From Ignavibacteriales bacterium (GTDB lineage: Bacteria; Bacteroidota; Ignavibacteria; Ignavibacteriales; Ignavibacteriaceae), in assembly GCA_015709675.1 (NCBI GenBank), contig CP054182.1:3141448-3205447 (forward strand): a stretch of 64,000 nt of DNA, given 5' to 3'. Position 1 is the stretch's first letter. Every line of letters starts with the position of its first letter. The position numbers were made by a program, and so were the translations under genes. Shown here one piece after another: positions 44,701 to 52,990 of this stretch. A model generated the notes under the pieces. That model ran no database searches and was not told the origin of the DNA. It saw only the letters and a list, made by a program, of their open reading frames with translations.

Positions 44701-44816
44701 ATGCAGGCGAACACACAACCGTATTTCATGCAGCAGGTCTTCCTTCAGGAACATACTTTGTAAGAGTATCAAGCGCATTTGGCGTTAAAACTATTAAAGC
44801 AGTGTTAATGAAGTGA
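41721..44816 (+). CDS. T9SS-exported GHL10/DUF187 glycoside hydrolase
   Basis: 1031 residues. Signal peptide (1-16), then a GHL10 TIM-barrel (~20-400): EFRSTWVITWEYISS, MTSVLWQVRQAGTAYYNS, LELHAWFNVFASG, and DIDGFHYDYVRW. Middle: FN3-like module (~420-520) and two Ig-like Big_5-type modules (~525-640, ~645-745) with SAVPAMNDTVGVSSQIKLNF-like starts; a carbohydrate-binding-like beta-sandwich (~750-930); and a T9SS type A sorting domain (NYPNPFNPATTITFSLP). E. coli DigH (YddW), of the same hydrolase family, cuts denuded peptidoglycan glycans, so the cell wall is a plausible substrate. It is followed 4-34 nt later by an amidase gene. Confidence 0.9.
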   Translation: MKILALLFIMTLTIFPQSTNQEFRSTWVITWEYISSSSSVETNKARIRRILDDHKAANMTSVLWQVRQAGTAYYNSSYEPWGSYAGGTYPGFDPLAYAIEEAHKRGLELHAWFNVFASGSTAPGAPAQQHPEWICRDQSGNPMTSNIALSPGLPAVRDYLTRVGMEIVRNYDIDGFHYDYVRWNEYSSTAPRPEPKTEDEKRLALLDGMITDDDVRSLEENQAGRYLYDVEHPYSAGIPAGYTSWEEFWRGSVTKFVQQMNDSIKAVKPWIRISAAAIGKYNWSGWQGYGIVYQDAALWYNMGYIDQLTPMHYHWTTAAGFTGMLNGQCPQCWGQFIQPGTTAGRLFTVGPGSYILAENNVWQNHPDIINATRNVPFVDGFQFFSYGSWRDKNYFTEAGATFFKRRTKIRDTRTVKDTVPEAPSLSITKIDSLNYRLKVTPHASSPQKMWYILYRNADTSINTDQAEIVDISFASDTFTVTQSFSGLQDFNGIYHYGVTAADRYWNESPLSNLALTDSVPSFAPVVLSSVPAMNDTVGVSSQIKLNFSKSMNRNSVITAIETDPQITFTSALWTADSKSLTLVKQGNLSFATNYRFSILPSATDINGKNIDGDANGVPGDTFNLYFRTEDIDLHGPALLSVYPDTSVTGSIDAEDVLSLLFDELVAPATVTHANIQLTRNGTAVTKDMRLTTEDGKSRLSLKPQQRFTISSDYELKITSGVTDLGGNGVSPEIVIPFSVNNMQYSASLIIDPYSGDGLWWNPQQSGSTIGIVDSGTGFDYSTEIFLPATSPQQSGMLRYQWNPSAGTKLLRNYLSGGPPRDITFDTSYTLQMYIYGDGGGSRFRFALDEGNGGTSWPNHEVSVWFKINWRGWKLVEWQLNDPSKVGAWLGNGQLDLPLYRIDSFQMTDDAGAEPAGRLYLDNMRIVKKTEVIVTDVASEGITPSVFNVRQNYPNPFNPATTITFSLPSSSFVTVEVFNSLGERSAVLFEAESLDAGEHTTVFHAAGLPSGTYFVRVSSAFGVKTIKAVLMK

Positions 44817-44850
44817 TTATATGCTGCTGAGATTAACGGAGAGTTTACCA

Positions 44851-47046
44851 ATGAAACATTTATTAATATTCCTGTTACTGGCCGCATCAGTTTCAGGTCA
44901 GTCATTCACCGGAAAAAAGTTTTGTCTTGACCCGGGTCACGGCTTTATACCCGGACAGGCATCTGCATGCAATGACGCAGAAACCAAAAGGTTTGAAAGC
45001 TACATCAATCACATCGTGGTACCATACCTGAAAAGATATCTTCAGGCAGAAGGGGCAACGGTAATAACTACCCGTGCAGATTATGACTCGATTGGTCCGT
45101 GCATAACCCTTACACAGCGTAAAACCATTGCAAACAATAACAATGTGCATTATTTCCATTCGGTTCATCATAATGCATTTGACGGAACATCAAATTATTC
45201 TCTTTCTCTCTTTAAGCAGAATAACTCAAGTATATGCCCGAACGGAAATCCTGCCTGGCCGGGAGTGACGGATGTTGCAGCCAATATTCAGGCAAACCGG
45301 ATGTTTAATGCACTGCAGACAACCAGCGCGATATACAGAGGTGATCTCTGCTTCCTTGGTTTTAATCTGGGTGTGCTCAGCACGCTCAATATGCCAGGTA
45401 CATTAAGCGAGGCGTCATTTTTTGATAATGCAAAGGAAAGAGTCCGGCTTGCTGATACCTCTTATCTTAAGACGGAAGCAGAAGCTCTCTACCACTCCTT
45501 TCTGCAGCTTTATAGTGCTCCCTTCCCTTCACACGGAAGTGTTACTGGTGTGGTTACTAATATGGCAACCGGACAGCCGGCGACAAATATCACCGTTTCA
45601 ATTGATTCTCTCGGCCTGACCTACCCTATTGGCAATAACGGCAGCGGAGTATACCGTTTTGATGTAGTTCCTCCGGGGTTTTACCGGGTTACTCTCAGAT
45701 CTCAGCTTGATACCGTACATACGAATATAACTGTTCAGGCAGGGACGATAAATAAAAGAAATCTCTCACTTACACAGACGGAGTACGTAGGGGATGTCAG
45801 GCTTAAAGCCGTACTTTCATCAAACACCAGCCTCTCTCTGCAGTGGGAAAAACCAACCGGCACCATAGATGTATATCATGTATTTCTCTCAGAAGACGGC
45901 GTGACCTGGGATACCATCCCTGCGGCAACTCCGGGGGGAGGATCTCTTTCAGCATCTATTGGAGGACTTCAGACCGGCAAGCAGTACTATGTTAAAATTA
46001 AGGCAAAGAATGCTGTAAGCGAAAGTCCCAACTTCTCCCGCACATATGGAGCATATACCTCAGCAAGCCAGGAAAAAGTTCTTATCGTTGACGGTTTTAA
46101 CCGGATAAGCGGATCATCAGCCAATCCGGCTCATAATTTTGCAGCGATCTATGGTGATGCGCTGAGTGCCATGAACTTTAAGTTTGAAACCGTGAGCAAT
46201 TTTACCGTCACCAGTTCAGCACAGCTATTATCGTATAAATATGTTTTCTGGTTCCTGGGTGATGAGTCGGTAGCTGATGAAACATTCACCGGTCTGGAGC
46301 AGACATATATACGGGACTACCTCCGTCAGGGAGGCAAACTTTTTGTAAGCGGATCCGAAGTTGCCTGGGATCTCGATCAGCAGGGTACCACCGCTGATAA
46401 AGCATTCATCAACACTTATCTTAAAGCCAGATATATTGCTGATGCACCAACCCCAAACACTCCGGCCGGAACAGCTGTTTCGGGAACACTTTTTGACGGT
46501 GTCCCGAATTTCACTTTTGGACAGGTATATCCCGAAGACTGGCCCGACGTCATTGATACCATTGGAGGAAGTTATCCCGTTATGCGTTATAATGCAACTC
46601 AGACGGCAGGAATTGCCTTCCGGGGATTGGTTTCAGGAGGTTTTATTGAAAGCAAGCTGGTATATCTTGCCTTTGCGCTTGAAACCATGGGCAATGTAAA
46701 CCACCGCAGGCAGATTGTGAATAAAATCGTTTCATTTTTTACCGGAGCAACTAATCTTAATGAGAATGATCTGGAATTAACTCCGGCTGACTATTCTGTT
46801 TCCGCTTATCCTAATCCTTTTAATCCGTCTACTAATCTGGAGGTGAATCTTCCGGTCCGTGGTGATTATGAGATTACCATAACAGATATCCTCGGTAAAG
46901 AAGTCCTCACTCTGAGCAGAGGATTGTTAGAGGCAGGCGTCCACCGGTTCACAGCCGATCTTTCCCCTTATTCTTCCGGAATTTATTTTGCCTCGCTCCG
47001 CGGGAACGGAATTGTCAAATCATTTAAACTGATGTTACTGAAGTAG
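44851..47046 (+). CDS. T9SS-exported N-acetylmuramoyl-L-alanine amidase, multidomain
   Basis: About 731 residues from the ATG at 44851 (GGAG ~9 nt upstream; the earlier ATG at 44821 adds a non-signal stretch). Signal peptide MKHLLIFLLLAASVSG, then Amidase_3 (~18-230): KKFCLDPGHG, metal His in FHSVHHNAFDG, Glu in LSEASFFDN. Next a carboxypeptidase-regulatory beta module (~240-310), an FN3 module (~320-405), a ~210-residue alpha/beta domain of glutamine-amidotransferase-like appearance (VLIVDGFNRI...GGKLFVSGSEVAWDL), and a T9SS sorting domain (AYPNPFNPSTNLEVNLP). Removes stem peptides; adjacent GHL10 enzyme could cut the bared glycan. Confidence 0.9.
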   Translation: MKHLLIFLLLAASVSGQSFTGKKFCLDPGHGFIPGQASACNDAETKRFESYINHIVVPYLKRYLQAEGATVITTRADYDSIGPCITLTQRKTIANNNNVHYFHSVHHNAFDGTSNYSLSLFKQNNSSICPNGNPAWPGVTDVAANIQANRMFNALQTTSAIYRGDLCFLGFNLGVLSTLNMPGTLSEASFFDNAKERVRLADTSYLKTEAEALYHSFLQLYSAPFPSHGSVTGVVTNMATGQPATNITVSIDSLGLTYPIGNNGSGVYRFDVVPPGFYRVTLRSQLDTVHTNITVQAGTINKRNLSLTQTEYVGDVRLKAVLSSNTSLSLQWEKPTGTIDVYHVFLSEDGVTWDTIPAATPGGGSLSASIGGLQTGKQYYVKIKAKNAVSESPNFSRTYGAYTSASQEKVLIVDGFNRISGSSANPAHNFAAIYGDALSAMNFKFETVSNFTVTSSAQLLSYKYVFWFLGDESVADETFTGLEQTYIRDYLRQGGKLFVSGSEVAWDLDQQGTTADKAFINTYLKARYIADAPTPNTPAGTAVSGTLFDGVPNFTFGQVYPEDWPDVIDTIGGSYPVMRYNATQTAGIAFRGLVSGGFIESKLVYLAFALETMGNVNHRRQIVNKIVSFFTGATNLNENDLELTPADYSVSAYPNPFNPSTNLEVNLPVRGDYEITITDILGKEVLTLSRGLLEAGVHRFTADLSPYSSGIYFASLRGNGIVKSFKLMLLK

Positions 47047-47062
47047 AAGGAATCAGACTGAT

Positions 47063-47953
47063 ATGAAAAAATCTTTATATATACTCTTTCTTATTCTGAC
47101 CGTAACGGTATCAGCACAGGATGCGGTCCGGCTGAACCTTAAGGAGGGCGAACAGTTTCTTATACCAAAGGTTTCAGCAGACGGCAGATATCTTGCACTG
47201 AGCAGTGCTGATTATAACAGACTCTTTGTGTATGATATTATCTCTGATGCACTCATTGCAGAGGTCACTGGAGCAGGAATCGGCTGGGGTTTTTCATGGT
47301 CCGGGAGCGCAAATTTTATTGCCATGCGTGAAAATATTTTCAGTGAAAATGACCGTACTTCTAGAATAAAGGTGATAAATCCGTTTGGTCAGGTTATTTC
47401 TGAGAGCCGTCAGTATCCTGATGCATCCCTCCCTTTCTGGAGCGCGGACGGAAGAGTTCTTAACTATAAACCCTCAAAACTTGAAGCAAAATCCGTTGCT
47501 TTGGGTGAAGGAGGCCGTGATGCCGGATTTCTTATTGATGAAGATCTTCTGATAGTAAATTACCCGGAACTCACATTCCCCCCTTCATTCATTGAGACCA
47601 TGGTATCTGGCAGAGCCCTGTCATTTACTTATTCCCCCGACGGCACCAAAATAGCAGTTGAGTACCTTGGAACCGGTATCCGTGTATATGATCTGAAATA
47701 TGGTATCATCTATGACTTCGGTGAGGGAGAAGCCCCTGTCTGGATGGATACTGAACATGTGGCATATATGCTGGTAGAAGATGACGGCTATGAAATTACT
47801 GCAGGAGAATTGGTTACGAGAAAATATAACGGTGGGGACAGGTCAGTAATAACCGGCAGTTTTGATATACCGGCATTTTATCCATCAGCCGCAGGCAAGA
47901 CCATTTACTTCACAGACCTGCAGGGACATATTTACAAGATGATTCTGAACTGA
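47063..47953 (+). CDS. Secreted TolB/WD40-like beta-propeller protein
   Basis: 296 residues with signal peptide (MKKSLYILFLILTVTVSAQ). Repeated propeller-blade motifs: VSADGRYLALSS, WGFSWSGSANFIAM, LPFWSADGRVLNY, SFTYSPDGTKIAVEYLG, FYPSAAGKTIYFTD, about six blades. No enzyme motif and no sorting domain, so periplasmic or secreted. It lies 16 nt after the amidase gene and shares its terminator, so it probably belongs to the same transcript as the two wall hydrolases. Confidence 0.8.
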   Translation: MKKSLYILFLILTVTVSAQDAVRLNLKEGEQFLIPKVSADGRYLALSSADYNRLFVYDIISDALIAEVTGAGIGWGFSWSGSANFIAMRENIFSENDRTSRIKVINPFGQVISESRQYPDASLPFWSADGRVLNYKPSKLEAKSVALGEGGRDAGFLIDEDLLIVNYPELTFPPSFIETMVSGRALSFTYSPDGTKIAVEYLGTGIRVYDLKYGIIYDFGEGEAPVWMDTEHVAYMLVEDDGYEITAGELVTRKYNGGDRSVITGSFDIPAFYPSAAGKTIYFTDLQGHIYKMILN

Positions 47954-47984
47954 AAATCAACTGGTTTTGTAACATATTTACCCG

Positions 47985-48016
47985 AAAAGCCACGCAGATA
48001 TGCGTGGCTTTTTTTT
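47985..48016 (+). terminator. Rho-independent terminator
   Basis: Ten-nt stem AAGCCACGCA / TGCGTGGCTT, loop GATA, then seven T. It ends the GHL10-amidase-propeller transcript. Confidence 0.9.
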
Positions 48017-48127
48017 GCAAGTTCAATAAACTTGATCTGCTATTTTTACATGTACACACAAGCAGCGGTGTGTATCCGCGAATTCCTTATTTAACAAGAG
48101 TGAAAAATTTATTTGAGATATATTTCA

Positions 48128-49615
48128 TTACTCTGCCAGTTTCAGCAGCAGTTCACGGTACCAGCCGTCAACATCTGCTGAGCGGCCGTTATAGTTATTA
48201 ACCAGAAATGAGAATGCTATCAAATCCCCTTTCTTGTTATGAATATAACCTGAAAATGAGCGGACACCGTTTATGGTTCCTGATTTAATTCTGGCATTTT
48301 TTGCAATAACCGTCCCCAGTCCAAACCGCTTAAATCCTCCCGAATCTAATGTATCGCCCGCAACCGGAAATGATTCATAATAATCGGAGAATGTCTTCCC
48401 CTTCACAGCCATATAGTGCAGCAGTTCCGAAATAGTTCTTGCCGATATCATATTGCTCCGGGAAAGTCCTGATCCATCCTGAAGGCGGAGTGATTCACTA
48501 AAGATATTATTCGCTTTTAAGAATGAATCCACAACGGCGATTCCCTCCTCTGTTCTTCCTCGGCCATTTTTCATGCCGAGTGCAGCCAGAACCTGTTCAG
48601 TATAAAGATTGTTGCTTCGCTTGTTAATGATTCTGACTATTTCCCTTAAGGGAGGTGAATAAAAATCTGCAAGCTGATTTTGTTGCCTATCCCCGGTTTT
48701 CACGGAATCATATATTATGCTGACGGTAAAAGTTATTCCTCTCCTCTCCAGTTCATTTAGAAAAAGTCCGGTAAAAGCTGCAGCAGGATCAGGAAGGCTT
48801 CCTTTTATATCAAACTCTTCTACTCCTGCCGGAATAGTCCCCTGCAATAAATACTCCTCTCTTCCCGGCAGCGGATAAATATACCCATTATCTCCGGAGC
48901 CCGCTTTTCCGGTTCTCATTCTGTTGATGAACTTTAAGCCTTCAATTTCCGGTTCTGTCCGCAAAACCTCTGCAGGGTCCCCCGGTTTTAAGCCGGGCTT
49001 AAAGAAGAGGAAATACATATTATCGTGAAAGGTGAACTTATGCACCCCGGTACCATAATAATTGCCGATATCTATATATGACCAGTAGTCAGGAAACTGC
49101 TGAACAGAAAAGCCGGAAAGATCAACCCGTATTCCTCCGCGGATTTTTTTAATACCCGCTTTTTCAATCCTGAGGAATACCGAATCAAAAATTTCTTCAA
49201 AACTCAGTATTCCGGTTATGAAAGTAGAACCGAACGTGGGATCGCCGGAAGGTTCAATGATAACATCTCCTATAAACTCCCCTTCGGGTGTGTTTTCACC
49301 GGCAAGTGAAAATGAGGTTTTATATTTGTAATCGCTGCCAAGTATTTCAAGCCCGGCAGCGGAAGTTACAACCTTTAAATTCGAGGCAGGGGCAAGCACT
49401 TTCTGTCCATTTTTATCAAGAATAACCCTGCCTTGGGCAATATTGATTGCGTAGATACTAACCGAAGCATTCCTGAGCAGCCGGGATGTATCAGCAAACT
49501 GTAATAAACTCTCAAATTGGTTATTCTGCTGTGCGGGCAGTGAAGATGTTAAAAAGAGCAAAATCAGAAGTAAAGGAGCCATCAGAATTTCTTTCAATTT
49601 CTCGGAAATTGTCAA
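48128..49615 (-). CDS. dacB: D-alanyl-D-alanine carboxypeptidase/endopeptidase (PBP4, DacB type)
   Basis: Periplasmic class C penicillin-binding protein trimming peptidoglycan peptides and cross-links. 495 residues from a TTG start; an ATG at 49582 gives MAPLLLILLFLTSSLPAQ but loses the positive n-region, so I keep the longer form. Catalytic motifs: SxxK at S78 (PASNLK), SxN in KRSNNLYTEQV, KTG-like KSGTING. The long insert between the first two motifs is characteristic of PBP4. Convergent with the propeller gene. Confidence 0.92.
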   Translation of the reverse strand: MTISEKLKEILMAPLLLILLFLTSSLPAQQNNQFESLLQFADTSRLLRNASVSIYAINIAQGRVILDKNGQKVLAPASNLKVVTSAAGLEILGSDYKYKTSFSLAGENTPEGEFIGDVIIEPSGDPTFGSTFITGILSFEEIFDSVFLRIEKAGIKKIRGGIRVDLSGFSVQQFPDYWSYIDIGNYYGTGVHKFTFHDNMYFLFFKPGLKPGDPAEVLRTEPEIEGLKFINRMRTGKAGSGDNGYIYPLPGREEYLLQGTIPAGVEEFDIKGSLPDPAAAFTGLFLNELERRGITFTVSIIYDSVKTGDRQQNQLADFYSPPLREIVRIINKRSNNLYTEQVLAALGMKNGRGRTEEGIAVVDSFLKANNIFSESLRLQDGSGLSRSNMISARTISELLHYMAVKGKTFSDYYESFPVAGDTLDSGGFKRFGLGTVIAKNARIKSGTINGVRSFSGYIHNKKGDLIAFSFLVNNYNGRSADVDGWYRELLLKLAE

Positions 49616-49664
49616 TAAGTTTCAGCAGAAAAAATTAAACTAAATTTATCTCTGCTAAAATACT

Positions 49665-51080
49665 ATGGCTGAAACAACTGACAGCGGAAGAGATTATTCA
49701 CTTGATGCATTACGGGGGTTCGCGATTCTGACCATGATATTATCCGGACGGGTCCCATGGGGCGTCCTGCCAGGATGGATGTATCATGTGCAGGTACCTC
49801 CTCCGGCGCATAAATTTGATCCCTCCATACCGGGAATCAGCTGGGTTGATCTGGTATTTCCCTTCTTTCTTTTTTCTATGGGAGCTGCCTTTCCTTTTGC
49901 TCTTTCAAAAAAGCTGGAGAAAGCAAAATCAGCATGGAATCTTATGTCGGGTGTTCTCTGGAGGGGTGTGCTGCTCATGTTCTTTGCGCTGGTGATATTT
50001 CATATAAGGCCTCATATACTTCACAAAACGGAAACCACCGCCACATATATTCTGGCAATCTCCCTTTTTGCGCTCCTCTTTTTGATTTTCCTGCGTTATC
50101 CGTCCGGCTGGAGCAAAACGATAGTTTATACTCTCAAAAGCATCTCAGCAGTAATTCTGATACTGTTTCTGGCACTCTTCACATTTTCAAACGGTGAGGG
50201 ATTCAGTTTCAGGAAATATGATATCATCATTCTGGTTCTTTCGAATGTTGCCGTAGCCGGTTCGGTTATCTGGATATTCACGCGCGCAAACCTGATGAGC
50301 AAACTCTTCATCATGGCAGTATTGCTTGGGATACGGCTGGGTTTTAACACGGAGGGGAGCTGGATCGCCCTTGCCGGAAAAGAGTGGCCCGGCTATCTGC
50401 TGTTTCAGCTAACTTTTCTGAAGTATCTTTTCATAATTATTCCCGGAATGATTGCCGGTGATATATTATATACACAGAGCAAAGCAAAAACTGTGCCTGA
50501 GGAAAAACTGTCTGCGGGCTTAGTAATGATTCTTATCATCTCAGCTTTCGGACTAATACTCATTTCACTCATCGGACTCTACATCAGAGAGGTTTTTCTT
50601 ACAGTTCTGCTTTCTGCACTGGTGCTTGCAGGTATGTATGCACTTCTGAAGAATTCGGGAGAATATCTGACACAGAAATATCTCCGGTTATTCCTTTGGG
50701 GAGCGGCGTGGATTATGGTCGGACTGGTTTTTGAGCCATTTGAAGGGGGGATAAAGAAAGATCCCTCTACAATGAGCTATTATCTCCTGACCTCCGGACT
50801 GGCAATCATGATGCTGATCGGGTTTTCTCTGCTATTTAACCATCTGCATCTCACAAAATATTTCTCACTGCTTATTGATTCCGGTAAAAACCCGATGCTT
50901 GCTTATGCGGCAGGAACAAATCTGCTCACACCGCTTGTCATGCTGACAGGAATTCAGCCGCTTTTAATTGAACTTCTGCCTGGTATGTGGCCCGGGGTTC
51001 TGCGCGGCATCATACTAACACTCCTTCTCGCCCTTATGGTAATGTTCTTCACCAGAAAAAATTTATTCTGGAGAACCTGA
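49665..51080 (+). CDS. DUF5009/HGSNAT-like membrane acyltransferase
   Basis: 471 residues, about ten to twelve membrane helices. The N-terminal RDYSLDALRGFAILTMILSG and PGISWVDLVFPFFLFSMGAA are the signatures of the heparan-alpha-glucosaminide N-acetyltransferase-like/DUF5009 group, which moves acetyl groups across the membrane onto sugars. The C-terminal YFSLLIDSGKNPMLAYAAG is also typical. The acceptor could be cell-wall or surface sugar; unproven. Starts 50 nt from the divergent dacB gene. Confidence 0.8.
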   Translation: MAETTDSGRDYSLDALRGFAILTMILSGRVPWGVLPGWMYHVQVPPPAHKFDPSIPGISWVDLVFPFFLFSMGAAFPFALSKKLEKAKSAWNLMSGVLWRGVLLMFFALVIFHIRPHILHKTETTATYILAISLFALLFLIFLRYPSGWSKTIVYTLKSISAVILILFLALFTFSNGEGFSFRKYDIIILVLSNVAVAGSVIWIFTRANLMSKLFIMAVLLGIRLGFNTEGSWIALAGKEWPGYLLFQLTFLKYLFIIIPGMIAGDILYTQSKAKTVPEEKLSAGLVMILIISAFGLILISLIGLYIREVFLTVLLSALVLAGMYALLKNSGEYLTQKYLRLFLWGAAWIMVGLVFEPFEGGIKKDPSTMSYYLLTSGLAIMMLIGFSLLFNHLHLTKYFSLLIDSGKNPMLAYAAGTNLLTPLVMLTGIQPLLIELLPGMWPGVLRGIILTLLLALMVMFFTRKNLFWRT

Positions 51081-51116
51081 TCTCATGTATAATCATTCTA
51101 AAATAAGGAGCATGGA

Positions 51117-52937
51117 ATGCCTATTTTAAAAGATTTTGTTACCATCCCGGATATTTTTTATTATCTGACTGAAGAATATGGTAAAACAACGGCCAAGCCG
51201 CTTATGTACCATAAATCGGAAAACAAGTGGGTTTCTATCTCCTATCCGGAGTTTAAGGAGTCAACTCATCAGTTAAGCGCCGGACTTTCTTCTCTCGGGG
51301 TTAAACGTGGTGACAAAGTTGCACTCATTGCGGAAAACGGCCCGAAATGGATATTTTCCGATTTAGCTATTCTTTCGTTAGGGGCGGTTAATGTGCCTCT
51401 CTACCCTTCTCTTACCGCTGATAATATTGAATATATCCTGAATAATTCCGAGACCGTAGGTATTATAGTTTCGAACAAGTTTCAGCTAACTAAAGTACTC
51501 AAAATAAAAGATAAGTGTAAACATCTGCGGTTTATTATTGTGATGGTTGATCAGGATGCTGTTGCCGGTGACCCGATGATTTATAGTTTCACCAATGTTC
51601 AGAAGCGGGGTGAAAAATTCCTCAGGGAAAACCCGAAACTGATCTATGATGCAATCAGTCTCTGCCGGCCTGATGATCTCTGCACAATAATATATACTTC
51701 CGGAACCACGGGTGAACCGAAAGGAGTAATGCTCACCCACAAAAATATTATTTCCAATGTTAACGCTGCACTTAAATGCTTCCCGATAGGCGAAACTGAT
51801 ACATTCCTTTCCTTTCTTCCCCTCTGTCATATTTTTGAACGAATGGCAGGATATTATACCGTTTTTGCCTCCGGAAGCACTGTTTACTTTGCGCAGAGCA
51901 TTGAAAGCGTGGCATCAGATCTGATGGAGGTGAAACCAACTATTATGACCGCAGTTCCACGGCTATTTGAACGGATTTATTCAAAAGTGCTGAAAAACAT
52001 ACAGTCACAGCCGCAAAAGAAACAGAAGATTTTTGAGTGGGCTGTTGAAACCGGAAAAAGTTACTGCGAACAAAAACGTAATGGCTCAGTTTCACCTGCT
52101 CTTGCTATCAAACAAAAACTTGCTGATATTCTGGTGCTGAGTAAAATACGTGCGCGCACCGGAGGGAAACTGAGATTTTTTATCTCCGGTGGAGCAGCAC
52201 TCCCGCGGGATTTAGGTGAATTTTTTGAAGCACTCGGAGTTATTATAATTGAAGGATACGGACTTACCGAGTCCTCCCCGGTTATTGCAGCTAACAGATT
52301 AGACGGTTATAAATTTGGAACTGTCGGAAAACCCTTTCCGGGTGTTGATGTGAAGATTGCGCATGATGGTGAAATACTTGCCCGCGGCGCAAATATCATG
52401 CTGGGTTACTATAAAAACAAAAAGGAAACTGAAGAAACCATTAAAGATGGATGGCTGCATACCGGAGATATCGGAGTCTTTGATGCAGAGGGATATCTGA
52501 TGATAACCGACCGGAAGAAACACCTTTTTAAGACTTCCGCAGGTAAATATATAGCACCGACTCCGATTGAAAATATGTTCCTTTCCAGCAGATTTATTGA
52601 CCAGTTTGTCCTGATAGGCGACAGAAGAATGTTCCTCAGCGCTCTGATTGTTCCTGATTTTGAGGCTCTTCGCGAATATGCAGACTCACACAGCATTAAC
52701 TATAAGGATAATGCTGATCTCATCAAGAACAAGGATATCTATGATATGATGGAGCGGGAACTGATTACTTTCTCCCGAAGGCTTGCGAATTTTGAGCGTG
52801 TCAGAAAATTCGCCCTTCTTGAAAAACCGTTCGCTCTTGAAACCGGTGAGATGACACCTTCTCTCAAATTGAAGCGCAAGGTGATTGAAGAGCGTTACCG
52901 GCACTTGATCGAAGAGATGTATCTGGAAATGCAGTAA
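51117..52937 (+). CDS. Long-chain acyl-CoA synthetase (AMP-forming)
   Basis: Activates fatty acids as acyl-AMP then acyl-CoA. 606 residues, standard for the bacterial FadD15-like/FAA1 type. ATP-binding P-loop YTSGTTGEPKGVMLTHKN at ~190; GYGLTESSP (A5); DGWLHTGDIGVFDAEGYLMITDRKK (A7-A8) and the C-terminal LKLKRKVI with the catalytic Lys. Start preceded by AAGGAG. Alone in its transcript between the membrane acyltransferase gene and a palindromic repeat. Confidence 0.93.
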   Translation: MPILKDFVTIPDIFYYLTEEYGKTTAKPLMYHKSENKWVSISYPEFKESTHQLSAGLSSLGVKRGDKVALIAENGPKWIFSDLAILSLGAVNVPLYPSLTADNIEYILNNSETVGIIVSNKFQLTKVLKIKDKCKHLRFIIVMVDQDAVAGDPMIYSFTNVQKRGEKFLRENPKLIYDAISLCRPDDLCTIIYTSGTTGEPKGVMLTHKNIISNVNAALKCFPIGETDTFLSFLPLCHIFERMAGYYTVFASGSTVYFAQSIESVASDLMEVKPTIMTAVPRLFERIYSKVLKNIQSQPQKKQKIFEWAVETGKSYCEQKRNGSVSPALAIKQKLADILVLSKIRARTGGKLRFFISGGAALPRDLGEFFEALGVIIIEGYGLTESSPVIAANRLDGYKFGTVGKPFPGVDVKIAHDGEILARGANIMLGYYKNKKETEETIKDGWLHTGDIGVFDAEGYLMITDRKKHLFKTSAGKYIAPTPIENMFLSSRFIDQFVLIGDRRMFLSALIVPDFEALREYADSHSINYKDNADLIKNKDIYDMMERELITFSRRLANFERVRKFALLEKPFALETGEMTPSLKLKRKVIEERYRHLIEEMYLEMQ

Positions 52938-52953
52938 AAAACTCTATAATGCC

Positions 52954-52981
52954 GTAGAGACGATGCGTGCATCGTCTCTAC
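52954..52981. repeat. 28-nt perfect palindrome, REP-like
   Basis: Arms GTAGAGACGATGC and its exact complement around GT. It sits in the 53-nt convergent gap between the acyl-CoA ligase and bshB1. The GTAGAGACG...CGTCTCTAC form is familiar from dispersed intergenic palindromes in cyanobacteria and Bacteroidota-like genomes. No T tract follows, so a simple terminator is less likely. Confidence 0.6.
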
Positions 52982-52990
52982 CCATATATA

